Shown here one piece after another: positions 27,887 through 35,822 of a stretch of 64,000 nt of DNA (position 1 is the stretch's first letter; the number at the start of each line of letters is the position of its first letter). The stretch comes from Streptomyces geranii (lineage in GTDB: Bacteria; Actinomycetota; Actinomycetes; Streptomycetales; Streptomycetaceae). The notes beneath the pieces are model-generated. The model was given only the letters and a program-made list of their open reading frames with translations, was not told where the DNA came from and ran no database searches. Where the stretch lies: positions 62,001-126,000 of the forward strand of contig NZ_PJME01000020.1 of the NCBI RefSeq assembly GCF_002954775.1, written 5' to 3'. A program made the position numbers and the translations under genes.

Positions 27887-28561
27887 TCACTCCTCGATCA
27901 CCAGCCCCTTCGCCGCCAGCACCGGCGCCAGGCCGCACAGGTCGATGACCGTCCTCCCCGCCCGGTACGCGGCGATGAACTCCGCCTCGGTGTCCACCCG
28001 TTGCTGTGACGCTGCGGCCACCTCGGCCGCGTCCTCGCGGAGGACGACCACCGCGCCGTCCGCGTCCGCCCGCATCACGTCGCCGGGGCGGACGAGCACG
28101 CCGCCTATGGTGACCGGCTCGCACATCGGGCCGACCGTCTCCTTCACCGTGCCCTTGATGGACACGCTCCTGGAGAAGACGGGGAAGCCCAGGGCGCGCA
28201 GGTCCTCGGTGTCGCGGACGCCCGTGTCGGTGATCAGGCCGCCGAGGCCCTTGGACTGGCAGGCGTTGGCGAGGACGTCGCCGAAGGAGCCCGCCTCCTC
28301 GTAGGCGCCGGCGGACACGACGACGACGTCGCCGGGGCGGGCGTAGGCGATGGCCGTCTGGAGCATCAGGTTGTCCCGTGGGGCGCACTGGACCGTGAAC
28401 GCCGGTCCGCACAGGGACATGCGGTGGTCCACCGGCTTGATCGCCGAGTCCAGTGCTCCGAGGCGGCCCTGTGCCTCATGAATGGTCGCCGAGGAGTAGG
28501 CGCTCAGTCGCTCTACGAGCGCGGCGTCCGGCCGTTCGAACTTCGTGCTGACGCGGATCAT
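27887..28561 (-). CDS. RraA-like 4-hydroxy-4-methyl-2-oxoglutarate-type aldolase
   Basis: A 224-residue protein of the RraA/HMG-CHA aldolase fold. Motifs are YSSATIHEAQGRLGALDSAI, the substrate loop GDVLANACQSKGLGGLITDTGVRD with the catalytic Arg and Asp (GVRD), and VRPGDVMRADADGAVVV with metal ligands. Enzymes of this family split 4-hydroxy-2-oxo acids (4-hydroxy-4-methyl-2-oxoglutarate to two pyruvates) and often decarboxylate oxaloacetate. True RNase E inhibitors are not expected here. It is the last gene of a seven-gene operon, nine bases after the aminotransferase, whose 2-oxo product would be its natural substrate. Confidence 0.82.
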   Translation of the reverse strand: MIRVSTKFERPDAALVERLSAYSSATIHEAQGRLGALDSAIKPVDHRMSLCGPAFTVQCAPRDNLMLQTAIAYARPGDVVVVSAGAYEEAGSFGDVLANACQSKGLGGLITDTGVRDTEDLRALGFPVFSRSVSIKGTVKETVGPMCEPVTIGGVLVRPGDVMRADADGAVVVLREDAAEVAAASQQRVDTEAEFIAAYRAGRTVIDLCGLAPVLAAKGLVIEE

Positions 28562-28570
28562 GACGGCCTC

Positions 28571-29803
28571 TCAGGCAGAAGGGACTACGGACGGGACGGT
28601 GGACAGTTCCGCGCACGCCTTCGCCATGCGCGCGCACGCCTCCGTCAGGACGTCCGTCGACGTGGCGAAGGAGATACGGAAGTAGCCGGGGACGCCGTAC
28701 GCCGTTCCGTGGATCACGGCCACCTGCTGGGTGTCGAGGAGGTGGCGGGCGAAGTCCTCGTCGTTGTCGATCCGGGTTCCCGACGGGGTCGACCGGCCTG
28801 TCGTCGCGCCGCAGTTGACCAGGAGGTAGAAGCCGCCGTCCGGGACCGTGCAGCTCAACTGCGGGATGTCGTTGATGAGTTGCACCGTGGCGTCGCGGCG
28901 GGCGCGGTACACGCTCACCGTCTCCCGTACGAAGTCCTGCGGTCCCGTGAGCGCCGCCGCGGCGGCGGCCTGGCTCACCGAGGACGGGCAGGACGAGGTC
29001 TGCGACTGGAGGGTGTTGATCGCGGTGATCAGGGCTGTCGGGCCTACGCCGTAGCCGATGCGCCAGCCCGTCATCGCGTATGTCTTGGAGACGCCGTTGG
29101 TGAGGAACACCCGGTCGGCCAGGCGGGGTTCGACCGCCGCGAGCGAGGGGGCGTCCTGGTCGCCGTACCAGATCTCGTCGTAGATCTCGTCCGTGAGGAC
29201 ACCCACGTGCGGGTGGTCCAGCAACACCTCGGCCAGGGAGTGGAGTTCCGTGGTCGTGTAGGCCGATCCCGTCGGGTTTCCCGGGGTGTTGAGGATCACC
29301 CAGCGTGTGCGTTCCGTGATCGCCGCCCCCAGGCGCTCCGGGGTGAGTTTGAAGCCGTCGCTCTCCTCGCAGTCGACCACGACCGGGGTGCCGTCGTTCG
29401 CGCGGACCATGTCCGGATAGGACACCCAGTAGGGGGCGGGCACGATGACCTCGTCGCCTTCGTCCAGCGTGGCCATCAGGGCCAGGAAGATGACCTGTTT
29501 GGCGCCGCCGCCGACCGTGATCCGGTCGTCGGTGCACTCCAGGCCGTGGCGTTCGCGCAGTTTGGCGGTGATCGCTGCGCGCAGCGCGGGTGTTCCGTTG
29601 ACCGGGGTGTACTTCGTCTCGCCCGCCTCGATGGCCCGGATCGCGGCGGCCTTGACGTGGTCGGGGGTGTCGAAGTCGGGCTCGCCCACGGTCAGGTCGA
29701 GGATGGTGAGGCCCTGGCTCTTGAGTTCGCGTACGCGCTGCGCCGCCGCCGTGCTGGGCGAGGGCTTGATCCGGCGTACGCGTGCTGCCGTGTTCACGGG
29801 CAT
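28571..29803 (-). CDS. Class I/II PLP-dependent aminotransferase
   Basis: A 410-residue fold-type I aminotransferase similar to the AspC-like subgroup. Seen are LTVGEPDFDTPDHVK, GETKYTPVNGTPALRAA, NTPGNPTGSAYTTTE, LTDEIYDEIWYGD and the PLP lysine in NGVSKTYAMTGWRIGYG, with the carboxylate-binding Arg in GYFRISFATS. It would turn an amino acid into a 2-oxo acid. It sits three bases after the SDR gene and nine before the aldolase gene, so a role inside the same pathway, rather than general aspartate metabolism, is inferred. Confidence 0.88.
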   Translation of the reverse strand: MPVNTAARVRRIKPSPSTAAAQRVRELKSQGLTILDLTVGEPDFDTPDHVKAAAIRAIEAGETKYTPVNGTPALRAAITAKLRERHGLECTDDRITVGGGAKQVIFLALMATLDEGDEVIVPAPYWVSYPDMVRANDGTPVVVDCEESDGFKLTPERLGAAITERTRWVILNTPGNPTGSAYTTTELHSLAEVLLDHPHVGVLTDEIYDEIWYGDQDAPSLAAVEPRLADRVFLTNGVSKTYAMTGWRIGYGVGPTALITAINTLQSQTSSCPSSVSQAAAAAALTGPQDFVRETVSVYRARRDATVQLINDIPQLSCTVPDGGFYLLVNCGATTGRSTPSGTRIDNDEDFARHLLDTQQVAVIHGTAYGVPGYFRISFATSTDVLTEACARMAKACAELSTVPSVVPSA

Positions 29804-29806
29804 GGT

Positions 29807-30550
29807 TCAGCCCTCCCGGCGCTCGAAGTTGAGGCCGCCGGGGACCTGGAAGGTGGGCAGGATCTCGATGTGGCCGATGTTGACGTGCCGGGGCGCGTCG
29901 ACGGCGAACTCGATGGCGTCGGCGATGTCCTCGGGCTTGAGGGACTCGTAGCCGTCGTAGAACTGCCGCTGGGCCTCCTCCATGTCGCCGAGGAGCCGGC
30001 CGAAGATCTCCGTCTCCACCCGGCCGGGGCAGATCTCGCTGACCCGGACCCGGCGGCCGTAGCCGTCGACCCGCAGCTGGCGGGACAGGGTGTGCACGGC
30101 CGCCTTGGTGGCGTGGTAGATCGTGTTGCCGCCGAAGTTGTAGACACCGGCGATGGAGCTGATGTTGACGATGTGGCCGAGATCCCGCTCGACCATGCCC
30201 GGCATCAGCAGCCGTACGAGGTGCAGGACCGCCTGGATGTTGACGGCGACCTGCTCGTCGACGGCGAACTCGTCGGCGGTGAGGATGTTGCCGGTGCGTG
30301 AGACGCCCGCGTTGTTGACGAGTACGTCGATCTGGAGGCCGTCGAGTACGGCGGTGAGCGCCTCGGTGTCGGTGATGTCCACGGCGTGCGGGACGCAGCC
30401 GGTCTCGCGGGCGAGGGCGTCGAGCCGTTCGGCGTTGCGGGCCACGGCGTGGACTTCGAGGCCTCGCTTGGCGAGGCGCTCGACCACTACGGCTCCGATG
30501 CCGGTCGACGCTCCGGTGACGAGCGCCGTCCTGTAGTCGGAGATGGGCAT
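29807..30550 (-). CDS. Short-chain dehydrogenase/reductase
   Basis: A 247-residue SDR with cofactor motif TGASTGIG, NNAG, catalytic Ser in NISSIAGVYNFGG and YHATK. VARNAER after the second strand suggests an NADP preference. The C terminus NIGHIEILPTFQVPGG matches the YdfG-like 3-hydroxy acid dehydrogenases (serine/3-hydroxypropionate type). In the operon it could oxidise a hydroxyl on the substrate before or after transamination. Confidence 0.87.
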   Translation of the reverse strand: MPISDYRTALVTGASTGIGAVVVERLAKRGLEVHAVARNAERLDALARETGCVPHAVDITDTEALTAVLDGLQIDVLVNNAGVSRTGNILTADEFAVDEQVAVNIQAVLHLVRLLMPGMVERDLGHIVNISSIAGVYNFGGNTIYHATKAAVHTLSRQLRVDGYGRRVRVSEICPGRVETEIFGRLLGDMEEAQRQFYDGYESLKPEDIADAIEFAVDAPRHVNIGHIEILPTFQVPGGLNFERREG

Positions 30551-30583
30551 GCGGGTGCTCCTTGCTGTGGGGGGGGAGGTCGG

Positions 30584-31894
30584 TCAGGCGTCGCGCAGGG
30601 GCAGGTGGGCGCGGTCCTTCACCTGGGACACGGCGAGGAGCGTGCCCAGGGCCGTGAGGACGGCGTAGAAGGCCGGCATGTTGACGTTGCCCGTGCGGTC
30701 GATGAGGTAGGTCATCAGCAGGGGGGCCGTGCCGCCGAAGAGGGCGGAGGAGACGTTGTAGCCGAGGCCGTAGGCGGAGTAGCGGACGCGGGTCGGGAAG
30801 AGTTCCACGAGGAGGATGTGGATGACGCCCGTGTGGCCGGCGAAGACGACCGCCATGATGCAGGCGCCCAGGACGGCGAGGGCGACGTTGCCGGTACCGA
30901 TCAGGAGGTAACAGGGGATGCCGACGACCGCCATGCCGATCGCCGCTCCGGAGAGGACCTTCTTGCGGCCGATCCGGTCGGAGAGGCGGCCCATGTACGG
31001 GATGGCGATACAGATCGCGACCAGGCTGGAGGCGGTGACGAGCAGGCCCTGGACCTTGCCGAAGTCCAGCTCGCTGCTCATGAAGGTGGGCATGTAGCTG
31101 AACAGGACGTAGTAGCCGGAGCCGTTCATCAGGGGGATGAACAGGGCCAGGAGCATGGCGCGGCGGTGCTCGGCGGACGCGAACGCCTCCTTGAGGGGGT
31201 TCTTGGACAGGCCGCCCTCTTCCTTCAGGCGGTTGAAGTTCGGCGTGTCGCTGATGCGCTTGCGGATGTAGATGCCGGTGATGCCGAGCGGGACGGCGAG
31301 CAGGAACGGTATGCGCCAGCCCCAGGACTCCATGCGTTCGGTGCCGAGTCCGCTGGTCATCGCGGCGGCGATCAGGGTGCCGGTGAGCAGGGAGAGGAAC
31401 GAGGCGATCTGCGCGTAGCTGGTGTAGAGGCCGCGCTTGCCCTCGGGGGCGTGCTCGGCGAGGAAGCTCATCGCGCCGGAGGCCTCGCCGCCTACGGAGA
31501 AGCCCTGCGCGACGCGGAGCAGGATCAGCAGACAGGGGGCCGCCACGCCGATGCTGGCGTAGGTGGGCAGGACACCGATGGCGGCGGTGGCGACGCTGAT
31601 CAGCATGATGACGAAGACCAGCATCCGCTGGCGTCCGATGCGGTCGCCGAGGTGGCCGCAGATGATCGCGCCGAGGGGGCGGAAGAAGAAGGAGACGGCG
31701 TAGCCGAGGAAGACGAGCTGGATGGCGTTGTCGGAGCCGGGGAAGAAGACGGCGGCGAGGGTTCCGGCCATGAAGCCGAAGATGCCGTTGTCGTACAGCT
31801 CGGCGAAGATGCCGACGCATCCCGCGAGGGTGACCTTGCGTGCTGTTCTCGGGTCGACGGTGTTGGGGACTGGCTGAGCGGCCACGGCGGTCAT
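30584..31894 (-). CDS. MHS-family MFS permease (metabolite:H+ symporter)
   Basis: A 436-residue transporter with about twelve helices. ELYDNGIFGFMAGTLAAVFF and GAIICGHLGDRIGRQRMLVF are hallmarks of the metabolite:H+ symporter group (ProP, ShiA, citrate/alpha-ketoglutarate permeases). It has the two conserved cytoplasmic loops, the second as GRLSDRIGRKKVL. It lies between the pxp genes and the SDR gene, so it is the likely importer of the operon's substrate, probably a carboxylated or zwitterionic small molecule. Confidence 0.87.
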   Translation of the reverse strand: MTAVAAQPVPNTVDPRTARKVTLAGCVGIFAELYDNGIFGFMAGTLAAVFFPGSDNAIQLVFLGYAVSFFFRPLGAIICGHLGDRIGRQRMLVFVIMLISVATAAIGVLPTYASIGVAAPCLLILLRVAQGFSVGGEASGAMSFLAEHAPEGKRGLYTSYAQIASFLSLLTGTLIAAAMTSGLGTERMESWGWRIPFLLAVPLGITGIYIRKRISDTPNFNRLKEEGGLSKNPLKEAFASAEHRRAMLLALFIPLMNGSGYYVLFSYMPTFMSSELDFGKVQGLLVTASSLVAICIAIPYMGRLSDRIGRKKVLSGAAIGMAVVGIPCYLLIGTGNVALAVLGACIMAVVFAGHTGVIHILLVELFPTRVRYSAYGLGYNVSSALFGGTAPLLMTYLIDRTGNVNMPAFYAVLTALGTLLAVSQVKDRAHLPLRDA

Positions 31895-32020
31895 GGCTCT
31901 CCTGTCTGGACGCGGGCCCTGGATCGGACGCGGGCTGGGGACTGGGGGCGTTCGTGCGACTCCGTGCGGGGAGGGTTCGTACGGCGGGTTTTCCGTACGG
32001 CGGGACTTCGTGCGGGGAGG

Positions 32021-33022
32021 TCAGCCGCCGAGGGGAGCGCGGATGCGCAGGCTGTCGAAGGCGGTGCGGACGCGCGTGCGCAGCGCTGCGACGGCGGACC
32101 GTTGGGTGCGGTGGGCGGTGACCGCCTGGTCGAGGGTGCGGTGGCGGAAGCGGACGGTCTGGCCGGGGCGTACCTGGCCCAGGGCGGACAGTCCGGTGGC
32201 GGTGACGACGGCCAGGACGGGGTAGCCGGCCGTGACTCCTCGGCCCCGGTGCAGCACGAGGAGTTCGTCCCCGGCGGGGACTTCCACGGCGCCGATGGGG
32301 ACGCCCCGGGAGAGCAGTTCGCCCTGGGTGACCCGGCGGGGCACCGTGCTGCCGTGCAGTCGCAGGCCGATGTGGTTGCTCTGCGGGCTGACGGTGAAGG
32401 GGGCGTCGAACAGACGCCGTCCCGTGTCGCCGAACTCGGCCCGGTCGGGGCCGTCGGTGACGTCGATGGTCCAGGTGGTGGGGACAGTGGTCGGGAACGG
32501 GGGGACGGGGGCGTTCAGGCGGAACAGCGGGATCCGCGAGTAGGGGTGGTCGACGGGTGGGCAGGAGGCGCGCAGGGCGAGTTCGTCGCCTTCGCGGAGG
32601 GGAGGACCGAAGCCCAGGATCGTGTCCGGGGCGCAGCTGCCCTGGAGGCGGGCGGCCTCGAACGAGCCGAGTACGGCCAGGTAGACGCGCAGGCCGTGCC
32701 GGATGCCGGTGACGCGGAGGGTCTCTCCGGCGCGTACGGGGACCGGTTCCCACTGCGGGTGGGGCACCCCTGCGACGGTCACGTCGGCGGGGGCGCCGGT
32801 CACGGCGACCAGGATGTCGGCGGAGGGGACGCAGGCGAAGTCGAGGGCCGTGATCTCCAGGAGGGGGGCGTGTTCGTCGTTGCCGCACAGGACGTTGGCG
32901 ACGCGCGCCGAGTGCTGGTCGACGGCTCCGTTGGCGGGCAGACCGTAGCGGGAGCGGCCGACCCGGCCGAGGTCCTGGACGGTGGCGATGCCGGGGGTGC
33001 GGATCGTGAGGGTGTCAGCCAT
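32021..33022 (-). CDS. pxpC: 5-oxoprolinase subunit C (biotin-dependent carboxyltransferase-like)
   Basis: A 333-residue KipA/PxpC protein: GIATVQDLGRVGRSRYGLPANGAVD near the N terminus, then VTDGPDRAEFGD, SPQSNHIGLRLHG and ILSRGVPIGAVEVP-like segments (LLSRGVPIGAVEVPAGDEL). With PxpA and PxpB it forms the ATP-dependent enzyme that opens 5-oxoproline to glutamate. The three genes are in the order pxpA, pxpB, pxpC, and this gene overlaps the end of pxpB by eight bases. A 126-base gap with short G-rich direct repeats separates it from the permease gene. Confidence 0.9.
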   Translation of the reverse strand: MADTLTIRTPGIATVQDLGRVGRSRYGLPANGAVDQHSARVANVLCGNDEHAPLLEITALDFACVPSADILVAVTGAPADVTVAGVPHPQWEPVPVRAGETLRVTGIRHGLRVYLAVLGSFEAARLQGSCAPDTILGFGPPLREGDELALRASCPPVDHPYSRIPLFRLNAPVPPFPTTVPTTWTIDVTDGPDRAEFGDTGRRLFDAPFTVSPQSNHIGLRLHGSTVPRRVTQGELLSRGVPIGAVEVPAGDELLVLHRGRGVTAGYPVLAVVTATGLSALGQVRPGQTVRFRHRTLDQAVTAHRTQRSAVAALRTRVRTAFDSLRIRAPLGG

Positions 33023-33788
33023 GACAGGCCGCCAGGCCGGCTTGGTCCGCCGAGTCCGCGCAGTGCGCCAGGGGCAGGTCGGCGTAGTCGTCCCACTGGT
33101 CGGGGGTGATCGGGCGGAAGCGGAAGATGTCGCCGGGGCGGTACGCGGTGATCGGGTCGCTGTGCAGGTCGAGGACGCGTACGGGGGTGCGGCCGAGGAG
33201 CGGCCAGCCGCCGGGCGAGGGCATCGGGCAGATGACCGCCTGCCGGCCCGCGACGGCGACCGAGCCGGGGTCGACGCGGGTGCGCGGCGAGGCCAGTCGC
33301 GGCACCGGCCTCGGGAAGGCGGGACCGTCCGTCATCGGCGCCCCGGCGGGTGCGCCGAGGCAGCGTACGGTCAGGTCGGCCCCGGAGTGGAGGGCGACCA
33401 CCTCGCTCTCGGCGAGGCCGAGTTGGGCGGCCACCGTCGGCAGATCGGGGCCGTGCTCGCCGCCGTAGACGACGGGGACGAGGAAGCGGCGCGGGGGTGT
33501 CGTCGGCGCCGGGTCCGGGCCGAGCCGGGCGGCCTCGTGGGCCAGGACGCGCCGGACGGTGGCGTGGTCGGTGGCGGTGCAGTCGAACTCGACGAGCAGG
33601 GCGTCGTAGGCGGGCACGACGTCGTGGACGCCGGGGAGGCGGACGGCGTCCAGGGCGTCGGCCAGGGCGTGGACGAGCCGCCAGGCGGCCTCGGTGTCCA
33701 GGCCGACGGCCTTCGCGACCAGGGCGGAGTCGCCGCAGTCGGCGATCAGCACATCGGCGTGGGCGTGGGCGGGTCCGTGGCTCGTCAT
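33015..33788 (-). CDS. pxpB: 5-oxoprolinase subunit B (KipI-like)
   Basis: A 257-residue protein with the KipI/PxpB landmarks: DVLIADCGDSALV, VPAYDALLVEFD, FLVPVVYGGEHGPDLPTVA, and late GRTPVRVLDLHSDPITAYRPGDIFRFRPI. The N terminus (HGPAHAHADV) is a little longer than usual. It works with PxpA and PxpC. The gap to pxpA is one base and the overlap with pxpC is eight, so the three are translationally coupled. Confidence 0.88.
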   Translation of the reverse strand: MTSHGPAHAHADVLIADCGDSALVAKAVGLDTEAAWRLVHALADALDAVRLPGVHDVVPAYDALLVEFDCTATDHATVRRVLAHEAARLGPDPAPTTPPRRFLVPVVYGGEHGPDLPTVAAQLGLAESEVVALHSGADLTVRCLGAPAGAPMTDGPAFPRPVPRLASPRTRVDPGSVAVAGRQAVICPMPSPGGWPLLGRTPVRVLDLHSDPITAYRPGDIFRFRPITPDQWDDYADLPLAHCADSADQAGLAACHG

Positions 33789-33789
33789 G

Positions 33790-34572
33790 TCAGGCTTCCC
33801 TGCCGCTCAGGACCTTGTCGAGGGAGGTGATCTCGACCCCGGCGGCGAGCAGTCGCTCCCGGATGCGGCGGGCCAGAGCGATCGCGCCGGGGCTGTCCCC
33901 GTGCAGCAGGACGGTGTCGCAGACGACGGGTACGTCCGTGCCGTCGACGCTGCGGATCGCCCCCTCGGTGACCATGCGCAGGGTGCGCCGGGCGACCTCC
34001 TCCGGTTCGTGGATCACCGCTCCGGGTTCGGAACGGGGGACGAGCGTCCCGTCGGCGCGGTAGGCGCGGTCGGCGATGCCGACGATGCCCACGCGCAGTC
34101 CCCGGGCCCGGGCGGCGTCGGCCAGTTCGCCGTCCTGGGCGAGGACGATCAGCGACTCGTCCAGGGCGGCGACGGCGTCCACGACGGCTCGGGCGTAGTC
34201 GGCGCGTACGGCGACCAGGTTGCCGAGGCGGCCGTGCGGGGCGACGTGATGTACGCGGGTGCCGTGGGCGGCGGCGAACGCCTGGAGGGCGCCGATCTGG
34301 TAGAGCACGTCGGTGCGGACCTCGTCCGGGGTGAGGTCCATGGCGCGGCGGCCGAAGCCGGCCAGGTCGGGGAAGCTCGGGTGGGCGCCGACGGCCACCT
34401 GTTTCTCCACGCAGGTACGGACGGTGGCGTCCATGATGCGCGGGTCACCGGCGTGGAATCCGCAGGCGACATTGGCGGAAGTCAGCACTTCCAGCAGGGC
34501 TTTGTCGTCGCCCATCGTGTAGGCGCCGAATCCCTCGCCCAGATCCGCGACGAGATCGATCATGGGGGTCAT
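33790..34572 (-). CDS. pxpA: 5-oxoprolinase subunit A (LamB/YcsF family)
   Basis: A 260-residue LamB/YcsF protein: MIDLVADLGEGFGAYTMGDD, ANVACGFHAGDP, GAHPSFPDLAGFGRR, VAPHGRLGNLVAVRADYA and CDTVLLHGDSPGAI. It is the catalytic subunit of the PxpABC 5-oxoprolinase. The usual family form of one motif is HVKPHGALYN; here it reads HHVAPHGRLGN, a difference worth noting for substrate choice. It is the first gene of the seven-gene operon and divergent from a LysR gene. Confidence 0.88.
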   Translation of the reverse strand: MTPMIDLVADLGEGFGAYTMGDDKALLEVLTSANVACGFHAGDPRIMDATVRTCVEKQVAVGAHPSFPDLAGFGRRAMDLTPDEVRTDVLYQIGALQAFAAAHGTRVHHVAPHGRLGNLVAVRADYARAVVDAVAALDESLIVLAQDGELADAARARGLRVGIVGIADRAYRADGTLVPRSEPGAVIHEPEEVARRTLRMVTEGAIRSVDGTDVPVVCDTVLLHGDSPGAIALARRIRERLLAAGVEITSLDKVLSGREA

Positions 34573-34689
34573 GACGCCCTCCGGGAGAAAGAGGTGAAGG
34601 AAAGGAAGTCCGCGAAGAATACGGAAGGGGAAGATCGGAGAAGAGGCCGAATTCGCGTTCCGCTCAACTTAAGGTGCCGCTCGCCGGGG

Positions 34690-34713
34690 CGCCAATATCC
34701 GTTCGCTTTGGCG
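34690..34713. promoter_or_regulatory. Candidate LysR-type operator between pxpA and the LysR gene
   Basis: CGCCAA and TTGGCG (6-base arms, 12-base spacer) lie in the divergent gap 34573-34792. A second imperfect dyad, TTCGC/GCGAA at 34702-34723, overlaps it. Such dyads with long spacers fit LysR-type binding. TACGAT at about 34756 could be the -10 box of the LysR gene. Confidence 0.45.
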
Positions 34714-34792
34714 TTATCGCGAAACCTTATGACCCACCTCACACCGGCGACTCCCTACGATGAGGCTCCGCTCCCCCGGTGGAAGGCCCCGC

Positions 34793-35716
34793 ATGGACAC
34801 CAGACGCCTCTACTCCTTCATCAAGATCATCGACGCAGGGAGCATCACGCGCGCGGCCGACATCCTGCACATCGCGCAGCCCGCGCTCAGCCAGCAACTG
34901 TCCGCGCTGGAGACGCAGTTCGGGCAGCAGCTGCTGATCCGCAGCAAGCGCGGGGTCGCCCCGACGGAGGCGGGCCGCGCCCTGTACCGGCACGCCCAGC
35001 TGATCCTGCGGCAGGTGGACCTCGCGCACGCGGCCGTCGAGGTCTCCGGACGGGCCCCGGCCGGCGGGGTGTCGGTGGGGCTCGCGCCGTACAGCCTGGG
35101 CGCGGCCCTCGCGCTGCCGCTCCTCAAGAGTGTGCGCGAGCGCTACCCGGACATCCTCCTGCACATCAACGAGAACTTCGGCGGTGTGATCAGCGAGGCG
35201 ATCATGACCGGCCGGATGGACATGGCCTTCATCTACGGCGCCGGCCCGCTGCGGGGTGTGCAGTTCGAGCCCGTCCGCACGGAGGACCTGTTCCTGATCG
35301 GGGCGCCCGGCGCGGCGGTCCCGCCGGGCGAGGGCGAGGTGAGCCTGCGGGAACTCGCCGACGTGCCGCTGCTGTTGCCGAGCCGTATCCACACGATCCG
35401 GCAGGTGGTGGACGCCGCGTTCCAGCAGGCGTCGCTGCGTCCGCAGGTGGTGGGCGAGGTGGAGTCCGCGCTGACGCTGGTCAACGCGGTGGACGCGGAC
35501 CTCGGTGCCACGGTGCTGCCCTGGTCGGCGGCGCGCGCCGTCCTCGACGTCCGCTCGCTGTCCGTACGCCGCATCGTGGACCCCGTCATCCAGGTCAAGC
35601 TCTCCGTGGTGACGTCGGACAATCAGCCCCTTTCGGAACCTGCCCTGGCGGTGCACGATCTCTTTCTCGAACTGATCAGCACGTTCGACGATTCCCCCGC
35701 CGGTAATCGAGAATAA
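34793..35716 (+). CDS. LysR-family transcriptional regulator
   Basis: A 307-residue LTTR. The N-terminal HTH is clear (MDTRRLYSFIKIIDAGSITR, ILHIAQPALSQQLSALE), followed by the two-lobed effector domain (GGVSVGLAPYSLGAALALPL, MDMAFIYGAGP). It resembles the Nac/CbL-like group. ATG 34793 is chosen as it starts the standard LTTR opening. It is divergent from pxpA and therefore the probable activator of the lactam operon, with the substrate or an intermediate as inducer (inferred). Confidence 0.88.
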   Translation: MDTRRLYSFIKIIDAGSITRAADILHIAQPALSQQLSALETQFGQQLLIRSKRGVAPTEAGRALYRHAQLILRQVDLAHAAVEVSGRAPAGGVSVGLAPYSLGAALALPLLKSVRERYPDILLHINENFGGVISEAIMTGRMDMAFIYGAGPLRGVQFEPVRTEDLFLIGAPGAAVPPGEGEVSLRELADVPLLLPSRIHTIRQVVDAAFQQASLRPQVVGEVESALTLVNAVDADLGATVLPWSAARAVLDVRSLSVRRIVDPVIQVKLSVVTSDNQPLSEPALAVHDLFLELISTFDDSPAGNRE

Positions 35717-35775
35717 AAATCGCCGATAGCGTCAGAGGAATCCGCTATTTGTCTCCGCCCACCGCCCGGTCTAGC

Positions 35776-35811
35776 TTTTCCCGGAACCTGGGAAACCGGA
35801 ACCTGGGAAAC
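35776..35811. promoter_or_regulatory. 15-bp tandem duplication with dyad upstream of hydroxyacid dehydrogenase
   Basis: CGGAACCTGGGAAAC occurs twice in a row (35782-35796, 35797-35811), immediately ahead of the ribosome binding site. TTTCCC at 35777 pairs with GGGAAA at 35790, making a dyad over the first copy. It may be a regulator site or a slipped duplication. Confidence 0.4.
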
Positions 35812-35822
35812 TGGAGACATAG

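Noticed and set aside
28476..32888. Minus-strand open frame of 1470 codons across the catabolic operon
   Set aside because: It is an antisense-phase shadow of five well-supported genes in the same stretch; the translation is Arg/Pro/His-rich with no domain.
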